Notes: generated from the letters alone by a model not told the origin. DNA of 5,333 nt from Bacteroidales bacterium UBA4417 (GCA_002389705.1 DGQJ01000108.1:8986-14318); one strand, 5' to 3'; counted from the stretch's first letter, positions 1 through 5,333 are shown. Program-made: numbers and translations.

Positions 1-998
1 TCAATCAGGTAAAACCAGGCCAGGTGCATATAGGCTGATTTAATGTAGTTTCTTCCTTTAAAGTTTCCCAGAAAACTAAGCAGGGGGTAAAAGGCATCTT
101 TATCAAGCCGGTTAAGTTTGGCAACGCCAAGCATATAATCGAGGTAATAAAACGGGTAGCGGTCGGCAGTGTTGGGCCGTTCGGAGAGCAGTTTTATAAC
201 TTTATCATTTTCTCCGGCTTTCGAATAAATGTTGGCCAGTATATAAATGAGCAGGGGACTCTCCTTAATAACCGGGGCCAGGGCCGAAGCTTGCATTTTC
301 TCTGCCATATTGAGTGCTGCGGGTACGTCGGCGGATAAGTTAAGTGTTACGAACGAAAGCAGGAAAGCAGTTTCGGGCAACTGGAATACAAGTTGAGGAT
401 CTGCTGCAATCTGAAGATAGGCTTCCGTTATTTCGGAATAACCACCACTTATAGTACCTTCGAACTGCAGCGATCGCACTGCCCAACGGTACTTGGCCGG
501 AACCGTACCAATGAGTGAATGTAAAATTCCCAGTGCTGCCTTATTCATAACAAAATCAGGGAATTTGCGCTTGTTTTCTGTTAATAAGCGGTAAGCGCGG
601 TTAATTTCGAGGCTTGCATTTACATATTCGCCAAACTTGGTTCTGGCCATGCCCGATTGCAGGTAAACCAGCGACTGGCTGTATAAATACCATGGGGAGT
701 CTTTCCCGCTGGCTGCCAGGTGTTGAAGCCGGAATCCTCTTTTCGCTTCCAACCGGTCGAAATCCTTCTTTTCTTCTCCAATCATCACTTTCAGGAAATC
801 GATATAGTTTTCGATCAGGTAAGGAACCTGGTTGTTTGTATTCAACTTCAGTTCTGATTGCATCCGTTGTTCTGCAGCCGAAAACTGCAGGCACATCACC
901 TCCAGGTATGCTTTCTTGCAGTTATCGTTGAAAGTGAAAGCAGCAAAAGCCCGCGTGGATATAAAAAAAAACAATAATAAAGTTGAGGATAGTTTCAT
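1..998 (-). CDS. Exported protein of unknown function, possibly helical-repeat (TPR-like); C-terminus outside window
   Basis: I do not recognise this gene. The minus strand is open from an ATG at 998 to the left edge, giving 332 codons without a stop, so the C-terminus is missing. The protein starts with Lys2, a hydrophobic run at residues 7-13 (LLLFFFI) and an Ala-Phe-Ala motif at 17-19, a classical signal peptide with likely cleavage after residue 19 or 20. No Cys directly follows the cleavage site, so it is not an obvious lipoprotein. The mature part is rich in Leu, Ala, Tyr and amphipathic helices, with segments such as YLYSQSLVYLQSGMAR (about 104-119) and LLIYILANIYSKAGENDKVI (about 248-267) that resemble the paired helices of TPR or other alpha-solenoid proteins. 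No catalytic motif is visible. The start is supported by the signal peptide. There is no Shine-Dalgarno sequence. It lies 238 bp downstream of meaB on the same strand, with no evident functional link. Exported coding gene: sure; TPR fold: tentative. Confidence 0.85.
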   Translation of the reverse strand, partial: MKLSSTLLLFFFISTRAFAAFTFNDNCKKAYLEVMCLQFSAAEQRMQSELKLNTNNQVPYLIENYIDFLKVMIGEEKKDFDRLEAKRGFRLQHLAASGKDSPWYLYSQSLVYLQSGMARTKFGEYVNASLEINRAYRLLTENKRKFPDFVMNKAALGILHSLIGTVPAKYRWAVRSLQFEGTISGGYSEITEAYLQIAADPQLVFQLPETAFLLSFVTLNLSADVPAALNMAEKMQASALAPVIKESPLLIYILANIYSKAGENDKVIKLLSERPNTADRYPFYYLDYMLGVAKLNRLDKDAFYPLLSFLGNFKGRNYIKSAYMHLAWFYLI

Positions 999-1032
999 AG
1001 ACCGGAAAGAAATTGTTGCGTTTAGCTGCATG

Positions 1033-1040
1033 CAAAAGTC
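1033..1040 (-). promoter_or_regulatory. Possible weak -7 box for the exported-protein gene
   Basis: The minus strand reads GACTTTTG here, one base away from the Bacteroidota -7 consensus TAnnTTTG. It lies 34 bp upstream of the ATG at 998, a suitable distance for a short leader. I see no convincing TTG -33 element, so this is only a candidate; read-through from meaB is the alternative. Confidence 0.25.
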
Positions 1041-1146
1041 AGAAATAAATAGATATAAAGCAGTATGTCGCGCTTTATTTAAACTTTCCTCGCTTCATTT
1101 TGCTATGATTTACCGGCTGAATGACATTGTGCTTGAAAATGGCCTG

Positions 1147-1167
1147 ATTCAGGATTTGCTCCTGAAT
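1147..1167 (-). repeat. Perfect 8-bp hairpin downstream of meaB
   Basis: ATTCAGGA at 1147-1154 and TCCTGAAT at 1160-1167 are exact reverse complements separated by five bases, so either strand can fold into a tight hairpin. It sits about 70 nt past the meaB stop codon. In the minus-strand transcript no U-tract follows directly; the nearest run of four U is about seven bases further on. It is therefore not a classical intrinsic terminator, but it could protect or define the meaB mRNA 3' end. The rest of 999-1236 shows no gene that I trust. Confidence 0.4.
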
Positions 1168-1236
1168 TTGATACCCCGCAGAAGGCTTTATCCCTGGTTC
1201 GTAAAAAGCACTGAAACACAATAAGGGCAATTCCTG

Positions 1237-2334
1237 TTATTTATTCTCGAAATATTTTTCCAGCAGCATTTGTGCAGCAACGTAGGCACTGATCTTTTCG
1301 TGGTGCAGTTCGGCTTCCACCTTGGTTATCAACTTTTTGATGTCGGGCTGGTGGTAGAAATGATCGTGCAAGGCCTGGTCAATTACGCCGGTCATGATTT
1401 GTTTCGATTGCTGTAACCTTCGCCTGGCAAAGTATCCGTTATTTTTCGTGAAACTCACATACTCATTAATCAATTCGTCAACCCGCGGAATACCGGCTTT
1501 GGTAACCGAGGAGCAGGCTTCGCACACCGGTTGCCACCCTGATTCGGTAGGAGGGAAGTAATGAAGGGCACTCCGGAGTTCGGCCATGGCAACGTTAACA
1601 CGTTTCAGGTTGTCGCCATCGGCTTTGTTGATCACAACGGCATCAGCCATTTCCATGATGCCCCGTTTTATACCCTGCAATTCGTCGCCTGCCCCGCCAA
1701 GCATAAGCAGCAGGAAGAAATCGACCATGGAATGAACCGCAATTTCACTCTGACCTACCCCTACAGTTTCTACCAGTATGGTGTTAAAACCAGCGGCTTC
1801 GCACAATACTATCGTTTCGCGGGTTTTGCGGGCAACGCCCCCCAGCGATCCGGCCGAGGGCGAAGGGCGGATAAAGGCGTTGTTGTCGGTCGAAAGTTCT
1901 TCCATGCGGGTTTTATCACCTAGAATGCTGCCCCTCGAACGGGAGCTGCTGGGGTCAATAGCCAGCACGGCAATTTTTCGTCCCTGCGAAGTAAGATGTT
2001 TTCCGAAAGCTTCAATAAATGTACTTTTCCCGACACCTGGTACCCCGGTAATCCCGATTCGTACCGAGTTGCCCGACAAAGGGAGACACCTGCTGATAAT
2101 GGTTTGGGCAATTTCCTGGTGCAGTGGCAGGGCACTCTCCACCAGCGTAATGGCCTGGCTCAGGATGGTTCGGTTTCCGTTCACAATGCCATCAACATAT
2201 TGGTCGGCCGAAAGCAACGACCGGCCTGCTTTGCTGAAATGGCGTGCTGCGCCTGCGTTTATTGAAGGGGGTTGTTCTATGCCTTCGTTTACTTTTAATG
2301 CCGATTTGAAAGATTTGTCTGCAGATGAATCCAT
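1237..2334 (-). CDS. meaB: MeaB/ArgK-family P-loop GTPase, methylmalonyl-CoA mutase chaperone
   Basis: MeaB is a cytoplasmic G3E-type GTPase that binds adenosylcobalamin-dependent methylmalonyl-CoA mutase, gates cofactor loading and protects the enzyme from inactivation; the human counterpart is MMAA. The 365 residues show the family signature in order: YVDGIVNGNRTILSQAITLVES (46-67), Walker A GVPGVGKST (97-105), a switch region with AIDPSSSRSRGSILGDKTRM (125-144), ETVGVGQSE (189-197), GGAGDELQGIKRGIMEMAD (213-231) and the guanine-specificity motif NKAD (236-239). The C-terminal helices end in YVAAQMLLEKYF, where the family dimerises. At 365 residues it is about 35 longer than bacterial MeaB proteins of around 330, mostly through a polar N-terminal tail. 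No other Met occurs before residue 144, so the ATG start is favoured. No mutase gene is in the window; in Bacteroidota the mutase serves the succinate-propionate route. Upstream, the divergent tRNA-Lys shares the promoter region. Confidence 0.95.
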   Translation of the reverse strand: MDSSADKSFKSALKVNEGIEQPPSINAGAARHFSKAGRSLLSADQYVDGIVNGNRTILSQAITLVESALPLHQEIAQTIISRCLPLSGNSVRIGITGVPGVGKSTFIEAFGKHLTSQGRKIAVLAIDPSSSRSRGSILGDKTRMEELSTDNNAFIRPSPSAGSLGGVARKTRETIVLCEAAGFNTILVETVGVGQSEIAVHSMVDFFLLLMLGGAGDELQGIKRGIMEMADAVVINKADGDNLKRVNVAMAELRSALHYFPPTESGWQPVCEACSSVTKAGIPRVDELINEYVSFTKNNGYFARRRLQQSKQIMTGVIDQALHDHFYHQPDIKKLITKVEAELHHEKISAYVAAQMLLEKYFENK

Positions 2335-2338
2335 AGCG

Positions 2339-2346
2339 CAAAATTA
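2339..2346 (-). promoter_or_regulatory. -7 promoter box of meaB, implying a very short leader
   Basis: The minus strand reads TAATTTTG, an exact match to the Bacteroidota -7 consensus TAnnTTTG. Its 3' end is only four bases from the meaB ATG at 2334, so transcription should start at or within a few bases of the start codon. A clear TTG -33 element is not visible at the expected distance, which lowers confidence. Confidence 0.5.
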
Positions 2347-2430
2347 ACAATTTGAATCCTTACAGGTTCATTGAAAAACCCGTTGCGAATAAAAAGAATT
2401 ATTTTTTTATCAACAAAATCGAAAAAATGT

Positions 2431-2438
2431 TACTTTTG
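2431..2438 (+). promoter_or_regulatory. -7 promoter box of tRNA-Lys
   Basis: TACTTTTG matches the Bacteroidota -7 consensus TAnnTTTG exactly and lies 11 bp before the first base of the mature tRNA, leaving a leader of only a few bases. The DNA upstream (about 2390-2430) is strongly A/T-rich, as often seen at stable-RNA promoters. No TTG is present at the -33 position. Confidence 0.6.
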
Positions 2439-2449
2439 CAGCCTCAAAT

Positions 2450-2522
2450 CTCTCCGTAGCTCAGCTGGTAGAGCAATTGACTCTTAATCAATGGGTCACA
2501 GGTTCGAATCCTGTCGGGGAGA
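2450..2522 (+). tRNA. tRNA-Lys, anticodon CTT
   Basis: The 73 bases fold into a full cloverleaf. The acceptor stem CTCTCCG pairs with CGGGGAG (2515-2521) with one G-U pair, followed by discriminator A2522. The D arm is GCTC-AGCTGGTA-GAGC, the anticodon arm ATTGA-CTCTTAA-TCAAT, the variable loop GGGTC, and the T arm ACAGG-TTCGAAT-CCTGT. The anticodon is CTT at 2483-2485, which reads the lysine codon AAG. The 3' CCA is not encoded (CATA follows), so it must be added by tRNA nucleotidyltransferase. The gene is a single unit with its own promoter and terminator. Confidence 0.97.
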
Positions 2523-2536
2523 CATAAAATAAATAC

Positions 2537-2578
2537 AACCACTTGTCAGGCAATGGCTTACAAGTGGTTTATTTTTTT
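2537..2578 (+). terminator. Rho-independent terminator of tRNA-Lys
   Basis: AACCACTTGT (2537-2546) and ACAAGTGGTT (2560-2569) form a perfect 10-bp stem with a 13-nt loop, followed by a T-rich tract TTTATTTTTTT ending at 2578. The stem begins 15 bp after the mature tRNA end, the expected position for termination of the tRNA precursor. Confidence 0.88.
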
Positions 2579-2597
2579 ACAGTCAAGAATACAGTCA
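2578..2597. repeat. Two direct copies of TACAGTCA beside the tRNA terminator
   Basis: TACAGTCA occurs at 2578-2585 and again at 2590-2597, a 12-bp period with spacer AGAA, followed by a run of nine T. Short direct repeats next to a tRNA 3' end can be arm-type sites for a tyrosine recombinase, but no integrase gene and no second copy of the tRNA 3' end are in the window, so no function is assigned. Confidence 0.45.
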
Positions 2598-2747
2598 TTT
2601 TTTTTTAAACTGATATTTTCGTACTCTTTTTTGCATGCACTTAGCGACTTCGCTTATATCCTTTGTTTATAATATTTCATGAAAATTTGGATTTAACCTG
2701 ACTATAAAATAGCAACTCTTTTCATTCTTGTAGTCTGAAAATGTTCT

Positions 2748-2789
2748 GAAGTTCGATATTGCCAGTTTCCGTATGGCAAGGCGAACTTT
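2748..2789. repeat. Compound stem-loop, 14 base pairs
   Basis: The outer arms GAAGTTCG (2748-2755) and CGAACTTT (2782-2789) pair over eight positions, one of them G-U in the plus-strand RNA. After an ATA/GG internal loop, the inner arms TTGCCA (2759-2764) and TGGCAA (2774-2779) pair perfectly around a nine-base loop. No T-tract follows on the plus strand, so it is not a terminator. It may be part of a structured RNA or a protein-binding site; nothing identifies which. Confidence 0.4.
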
Positions 2790-3185
2790 CATAGGGAATA
2801 AATATGGAAAAATTTCGGATGGAGTAATCACATTAATGGCGCATCATATTTCAGATAGCCATTTATTAACCAGAAATTATGTTGAATCCGATGAATGTTA
2901 GTGAAATCAAAAGGGATTCCATATTCTGAAAATTTGCCGCTGATACAAGATATTTGAAATTTCACCATTTTTTACTATATGCTTTAGTGTTAGTACCTCG
3001 CTTGGTATTTAGCCATATATACTTGCATGAGTTTGTTGTCAACATCCGGTTAGCAATTAAGAGTTAAAAATTTAAGTTTATTCGCTTGTATAAATATTGG
3101 AATTTAGAAAGTTTACAATATGAAACATGTTTGAGGGTACACGATTATCATTTTTTAGACAAACCTCTTCATCCGAATTTGTGAC

Positions 3186-3197
3186 ACCTGTTCAGGT
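3186..3197. repeat. Small inverted repeat ACCTG-TT-CAGGT
   Basis: Perfect 5-bp half-sites with a two-base centre. The spacing suits a dimeric DNA-binding protein better than an RNA hairpin. It lies about 225 bp upstream of the cit -33 element, far for a repressor, and may be chance. Confidence 0.25.
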
Positions 3198-3250
3198 TCT
3201 TAAGATGGAGTATTGATTGGATGAGCCATGAACTTTCAAATTTCAGGAGT

Positions 3251-3288
3251 ATTTCAATAATGTGAAAAGCCTAATAAATTATTGAAAT
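3251..3288. repeat. Perfect 11-bp inverted repeat with 16-nt loop
   Basis: ATTTCAATAAT (3251-3261) and ATTATTGAAAT (3278-3288) are exact reverse complements. The arms are almost all A/T, which makes a chance match likelier in this AT-rich DNA. No T-run follows. It could be an operator, the end of a decayed element, or an RNA hairpin. Confidence 0.4.
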
Positions 3289-3395
3289 TAATTCCTATTA
3301 ACATTTTGTTATTCAATGATATATATTAAAATATAACATGTTGTGGTTTTTGTCGTGTGCTTAGTTTAATTTTACGAAAAATTAGCCTTTTTTCA

Positions 3396-3412
3396 AAGGT
3401 CAAAGTAACCTT
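3396..3412. promoter_or_regulatory. Candidate operator AAGGT-N7-ACCTT touching the cit -33 element
   Basis: AAGGT (3396-3400) and ACCTT (3408-3412) are exact inverted half-sites spaced like adjacent helical turns, and the right half overlaps the TTG -33 element at 3411-3413. This position would let a dimeric regulator affect RNA polymerase binding. The half-sites are short, so the call is tentative. Confidence 0.3.
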
Positions 3413-3442
3413 GTCACTACCAGGTGCTCTTGCTTACTTTTG
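3411..3442 (+). promoter_or_regulatory. Bacteroidota-type promoter of the citrate lyase operon
   Basis: TTG at 3411-3413 (-33 element) and TACTTTTG at 3435-3442 (-7 box, exact TAnnTTTG match) are separated by 21 bp, within the spacing known for Bacteroidota promoters. Transcription would start near 3448, leaving about 33 nt of A-rich leader before the ATG at 3482. It is the best-formed promoter in the window. Confidence 0.7.
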
Positions 3443-3449
3443 GCCAAAA
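3438..3449. promoter_or_regulatory. 12-bp palindrome TTTTGGCCAAAA over the cit -7 box and start site
   Basis: A perfect palindrome covers the last five bases of the -7 box and the expected transcription start. A repressor dimer bound here would block initiation, which suits an operon for a substrate-induced catabolic enzyme. The sequence fact is certain; the operator role is inferred from position only. Confidence 0.4.
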
Positions 3450-3481
3450 ATTAGTTTTTATAAACAAAGAACAGCTAAAAA

Positions 3482-4711
3482 ATGGAGTTTTTTTCTAACA
3501 ATGTTGCTCTTATTGGTAATCGGGTAAAAGGAACCCGTTCCGATTGTCACGTGACTATGGAACTTACCGAAGAGGGCGGAATTCAGCTTGAACTAATCAG
3601 TAAAGTAGAAAGCATGTTTGGCGAAGATATTCGCAGGCTGATAAATGAAATGCTTTCATTTTATGGGATTTGTAATGCTCGGCTACTTGTTGAGGATGCC
3701 GGGGCGTTGTCACTTGTTATTGCTGCAAGGATAGAAGCTGCGATTCGACAGCTTACCGGATCTGACCTCGAATATCTTCTCCCAATGCTCCCGGAAAACA
3801 GCTATGAAACCCTCAGGGACAGAAACAGGATTTCACGTCTTTACCTTCCGGGGAATACACCTAACCTGATGATAAATGCAGGCATTCATAAACCCGACGG
3901 CATAATCCTCGACCTCGAAGATGCGGTAGCTCCCGACAAAAAATACGAAGCTCGATTCCTGGTACGTAATGCACTGAGGAATATTGATTTTTATGGAGCT
4001 GAACGGATGGTGAGAATTAACCAGGTGCCTGTTGGCCTAGCTGACCTAGAATTCGTGGTACCCCATAAAGTAAATCTCGTTCTCATTCCCAAATGTGAAA
4101 GTGCTGAACAAATCAGGCTTGTGAATGGGAAAATCAGAGAATTACAGCATAAGTATGAAGTGAAAGGGGATATTTGGTTGATGCCAATCATTGAAAGCGC
4201 GTTAGGCGTATTAAGCGCGTTCGAAATTGCCCAGTCCGAAAACGTTGTTGCAATGGCCATCGGCCTCGAAGATTATACTGCCGACCTGGGTACCCGCCGC
4301 ACCCAGGAAGCAAATGAGTCATTCTTCGCCCGAAGTATGGTGGTAAATGCATGCAAAGCTGCCGGCATTCAGCCAATCGATTCGGTTTTCAGCGATGTAT
4401 CTGATATGGATGCGCTTAAAGAAACCGTACTCCGTTCAAAATCTCTTGGATTTGAGGGGATGGGATGTATTCATCCCCGACAAATTAGAGTGATTCACGA
4501 GAATTATGCCCCGGATGATGTGGAAATAGAAAAAGCAAAGAAAATAGTGAATGCATTTTTTGAGGCTAAAGCAAAGGGATTAGGTGTAGTTTCGCTTGGT
4601 ACAAAAATGATAGATGCACCGGTTGTAAAGCGCGCTCAAAAAATAATTGACCAGGCTTTATCTATGGGTAAACTAACGCTAAAATGGCGGGAGGAATTTT
4701 TAAATTCATAA
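3482..4711 (+). CDS. citE: Citrate lyase CitD-CitE fusion: acyl-carrier (gamma) plus citryl-ACP lyase (beta)
   Basis: Citrate lyase splits citrate into acetate and oxaloacetate in the cytoplasm. CitD carries the phosphoribosyl-dephospho-CoA arm and CitE cleaves citryl-ACP. Here both lie in one 409-residue chain. Residues 1-98 match CitD, including KVESMFGEDIRRLINEML (41-58) and EDAGALSLVIAARIEAAI (71-88). Residues about 115-405 match CitE of the HpcH/HpaI aldolase superfamily: RLYLPGNTP (119-127), acidic IILDLEDAV (141-149), VRIN (177-180), PKCES (203-207), MPIIESALGV (234-243), GLEDYTADLG (261-270), GCIHPRQ (328-334) and the CitE-typical GLGVVSLGTKMIDAP (366-380). Separate CitD (~98 aa) and CitE (~300 aa) add up to this length. 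The usual carrier-serine motif GTLES(G/S)DV is altered to GTRSDCHV (17-24), with Ser20 the only nearby candidate. The frame is unbroken across the junction. Translation starts at the only ATG before the CitD domain, without a Shine-Dalgarno sequence; citF follows after 41 bp. Confidence 0.93.
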   Translation: MEFFSNNVALIGNRVKGTRSDCHVTMELTEEGGIQLELISKVESMFGEDIRRLINEMLSFYGICNARLLVEDAGALSLVIAARIEAAIRQLTGSDLEYLLPMLPENSYETLRDRNRISRLYLPGNTPNLMINAGIHKPDGIILDLEDAVAPDKKYEARFLVRNALRNIDFYGAERMVRINQVPVGLADLEFVVPHKVNLVLIPKCESAEQIRLVNGKIRELQHKYEVKGDIWLMPIIESALGVLSAFEIAQSENVVAMAIGLEDYTADLGTRRTQEANESFFARSMVVNACKAAGIQPIDSVFSDVSDMDALKETVLRSKSLGFEGMGCIHPRQIRVIHENYAPDDVEIEKAKKIVNAFFEAKAKGLGVVSLGTKMIDAPVVKRAQKIIDQALSMGKLTLKWREEFLNS

Positions 4712-4752
4712 AAAATTGGAAAAAGAATCAGTTTTAAATTGATTGGGAACGC

Positions 4753-5333
4753 ATGTCAAAATACGATAAATTAACAAAAAATGCAGTGGGACGTATTGTC
4801 CCGCAAGTAGTTAACGGAAATAACGCTACTCCGTTTTTGGGTGTTGGGAAATTCAAACCTAATGGCCGCAAATATGGTCCACCCATTGTTTCGGCTTCCG
4901 ATTACCCTGAAGATGGAAATAAAGTCCTTCCTTCTCTTAAAGAAGCCTTGGTCAGATCTGGAATTAAAGACGGAATGACTATTTCTACGCATCATCATTT
5001 CCGGAATGGAGATATTGTTAGCAACCAAATATTTGATATAGCTAATGAACTTGGGATCAAAAACCTGACCTGGGTTCCTTCGGCCTCGTTTGAATGCCAT
5101 TCGCATTTAATCAAATACTTGAAAAACGGGGTTATACATCATATTGAGGGTAGCATGAATGGTGCCTTAGGGCGGTTTACTTCCGAAGGGAATATGGCAG
5201 GTCTTGGAATTCTCCGCTCACATGGCGGACGATACCAGGCCATTCAGGATGGTGAAGTACATATTGATATAGCAGTAATTGCTGCACCTACTGCAGATTG
5301 TTTCGGGAATGCAACCGGCGACAGGGGTGCTGC
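4753..5333 (+). CDS. citF: Citrate lyase alpha subunit CitF, N-terminal 193 residues
   Basis: CitF is the citrate:acetyl-ACP transferase that exchanges acetyl for citryl on the carrier domain before CitE cleaves it. The frame from ATG 4753 stays open to the right edge. The family is about 510 residues, so roughly the last 60% lies outside. Diagnostic segments are IKDGMTISTHHHFRNGDIV (71-89, the His-rich CitF signature), ELGIKNLTW (99-107), an HSHLIKYLKNGVIHHI stretch (116-131), SHGGRYQAIQDGEVHIDIA (156-174) and CFGNATGDRGA (183-193). These align well with remembered E. coli CitF segments such as SFHHHFRGGD and SHGGRVHLVQSGELNID. The gene follows the fused citD-citE on the same strand after 41 bp with no terminator between, so one operon is likely. 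GGGAA lies six bases before the ATG and could act as a weak ribosome binding site. Codons are A/T-richer than in meaB, as in its neighbour. Confidence 0.95.
   Translation, partial: MSKYDKLTKNAVGRIVPQVVNGNNATPFLGVGKFKPNGRKYGPPIVSASDYPEDGNKVLPSLKEALVRSGIKDGMTISTHHHFRNGDIVSNQIFDIANELGIKNLTWVPSASFECHSHLIKYLKNGVIHHIEGSMNGALGRFTSEGNMAGLGILRSHGGRYQAIQDGEVHIDIAVIAAPTADCFGNATGDRGA

Larger units (their letters stand above)
2598..3395. other. AT-rich intergenic stretch without a convincing gene
   Basis: All six frames are broken by frequent stops. Base composition is clearly lower in G+C than in the flanking genes: the 60 bases from 3361 contain 17 G/C. The longest short frames I read are a 42-codon plus-strand one (2773-2901) and a 46-codon minus-strand one (2828-2968). 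They overlap each other, have no recognisable product and are not called as genes. The stretch holds the inverted repeats listed separately, and its right end leads into the cit promoter. It could be a long regulatory region, the resting place of an unrecognised small RNA, or the decayed remains of mobile DNA. Confidence 0.7.

Noticed and set aside
832..1224. 130-codon plus-strand open frame
   Set aside because: Most of it is antisense to the signal-peptide end of the exported-protein gene, whose frame has the better protein character. The remainder covers the hairpin gap and shows no domain.
1778..2347. 189-codon plus-strand open frame
   Set aside because: Wholly antisense to the well-identified meaB gene; its composition reflects that gene's codons.
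2362..2369. ACAGGTTC upstream of the tRNA, identical to part of its T arm
   Set aside because: Only eight bases shared and the flanks differ, so not evidence for an att duplicate.
2643..2654. AGCGACTTCGCT mini-hairpin
   Set aside because: Four stable pairs with a tetraloop; too short to interpret alone.
2773..2901. 42-codon plus-strand frame (MARRTFIGNKYGK...)
   Set aside because: Reads somewhat like protein but overlaps the compound hairpin and a minus-strand frame, lacks a promoter or recognisable family, and is short enough to occur by chance.
2828..2968. 46-codon minus-strand frame (MVKFQISCISGKF...)
   Set aside because: No recognisable product and in conflict with the plus-strand frame; no support beyond openness.
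3127..3216. 29-codon plus-strand frame, with a second coding-like stretch at about 3240-3285
   Set aside because: I considered a decayed transposase, but could not match either piece to a known family, and stops interrupt the join.
4726..4744. AATCA...TGATT dyad between the two cit genes
   Set aside because: Five A/T-rich pairs and no T-tract; not a terminator, so the genes are read as one operon.

Overview
The window looks like a piece of a Bacteroidota chromosome. Three genes or operons have a -7 box of the TAnnTTTG type known from this phylum, none of the starts has a clear Shine-Dalgarno sequence, and the long intergenic DNA is very AT-rich. This assignment is inferred from signals and protein style, not from a database match.

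Left part, minus strand (1-2346): the window opens inside a gene for an exported protein that I do not recognise. Its 332 visible codons start with a clear signal peptide and run off the left edge. Upstream of it on the same strand lies a complete meaB/argK-type GTPase gene, the chaperone of adenosylcobalamin-dependent methylmalonyl-CoA mutase. The 238 bp between them hold a perfect 8-bp hairpin. The meaB -7 box lies only four bases from its ATG, so the transcript is probably leaderless or nearly so.

Middle (2347-3481): a divergent, well-formed tRNA-Lys(CTT) gene has its own promoter and a strong rho-independent terminator. About 830 bp of AT-rich DNA follow with no convincing gene. This stretch carries a tandem 8-nt repeat beside the terminator, a compound 14-bp stem-loop, an 11-bp inverted repeat and a smaller one, none of which I can assign.

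Right part, plus strand (3482-5333): a citrate lyase operon begins behind a good Bacteroidota promoter whose -7 box overlaps a perfect 12-bp palindrome. The first gene fuses the acyl-carrier subunit (CitD, gamma) to the citryl-ACP lyase subunit (CitE, beta) in one 409-residue protein. The second, cut by the right edge, is the alpha subunit CitF (citrate:acetyl-ACP transferase). Together they supply all three activities of citrate lyase (citrate to acetate and oxaloacetate) in two polypeptides. The genes for the prosthetic group and its acetylation (citC, citX, citG) are not in the window. The fusion and its atypical carrier-serine motif are the most interesting items. The cit genes are visibly poorer in G+C than meaB, and with the tRNA and the gene desert between them an acquired segment is possible but unproven.
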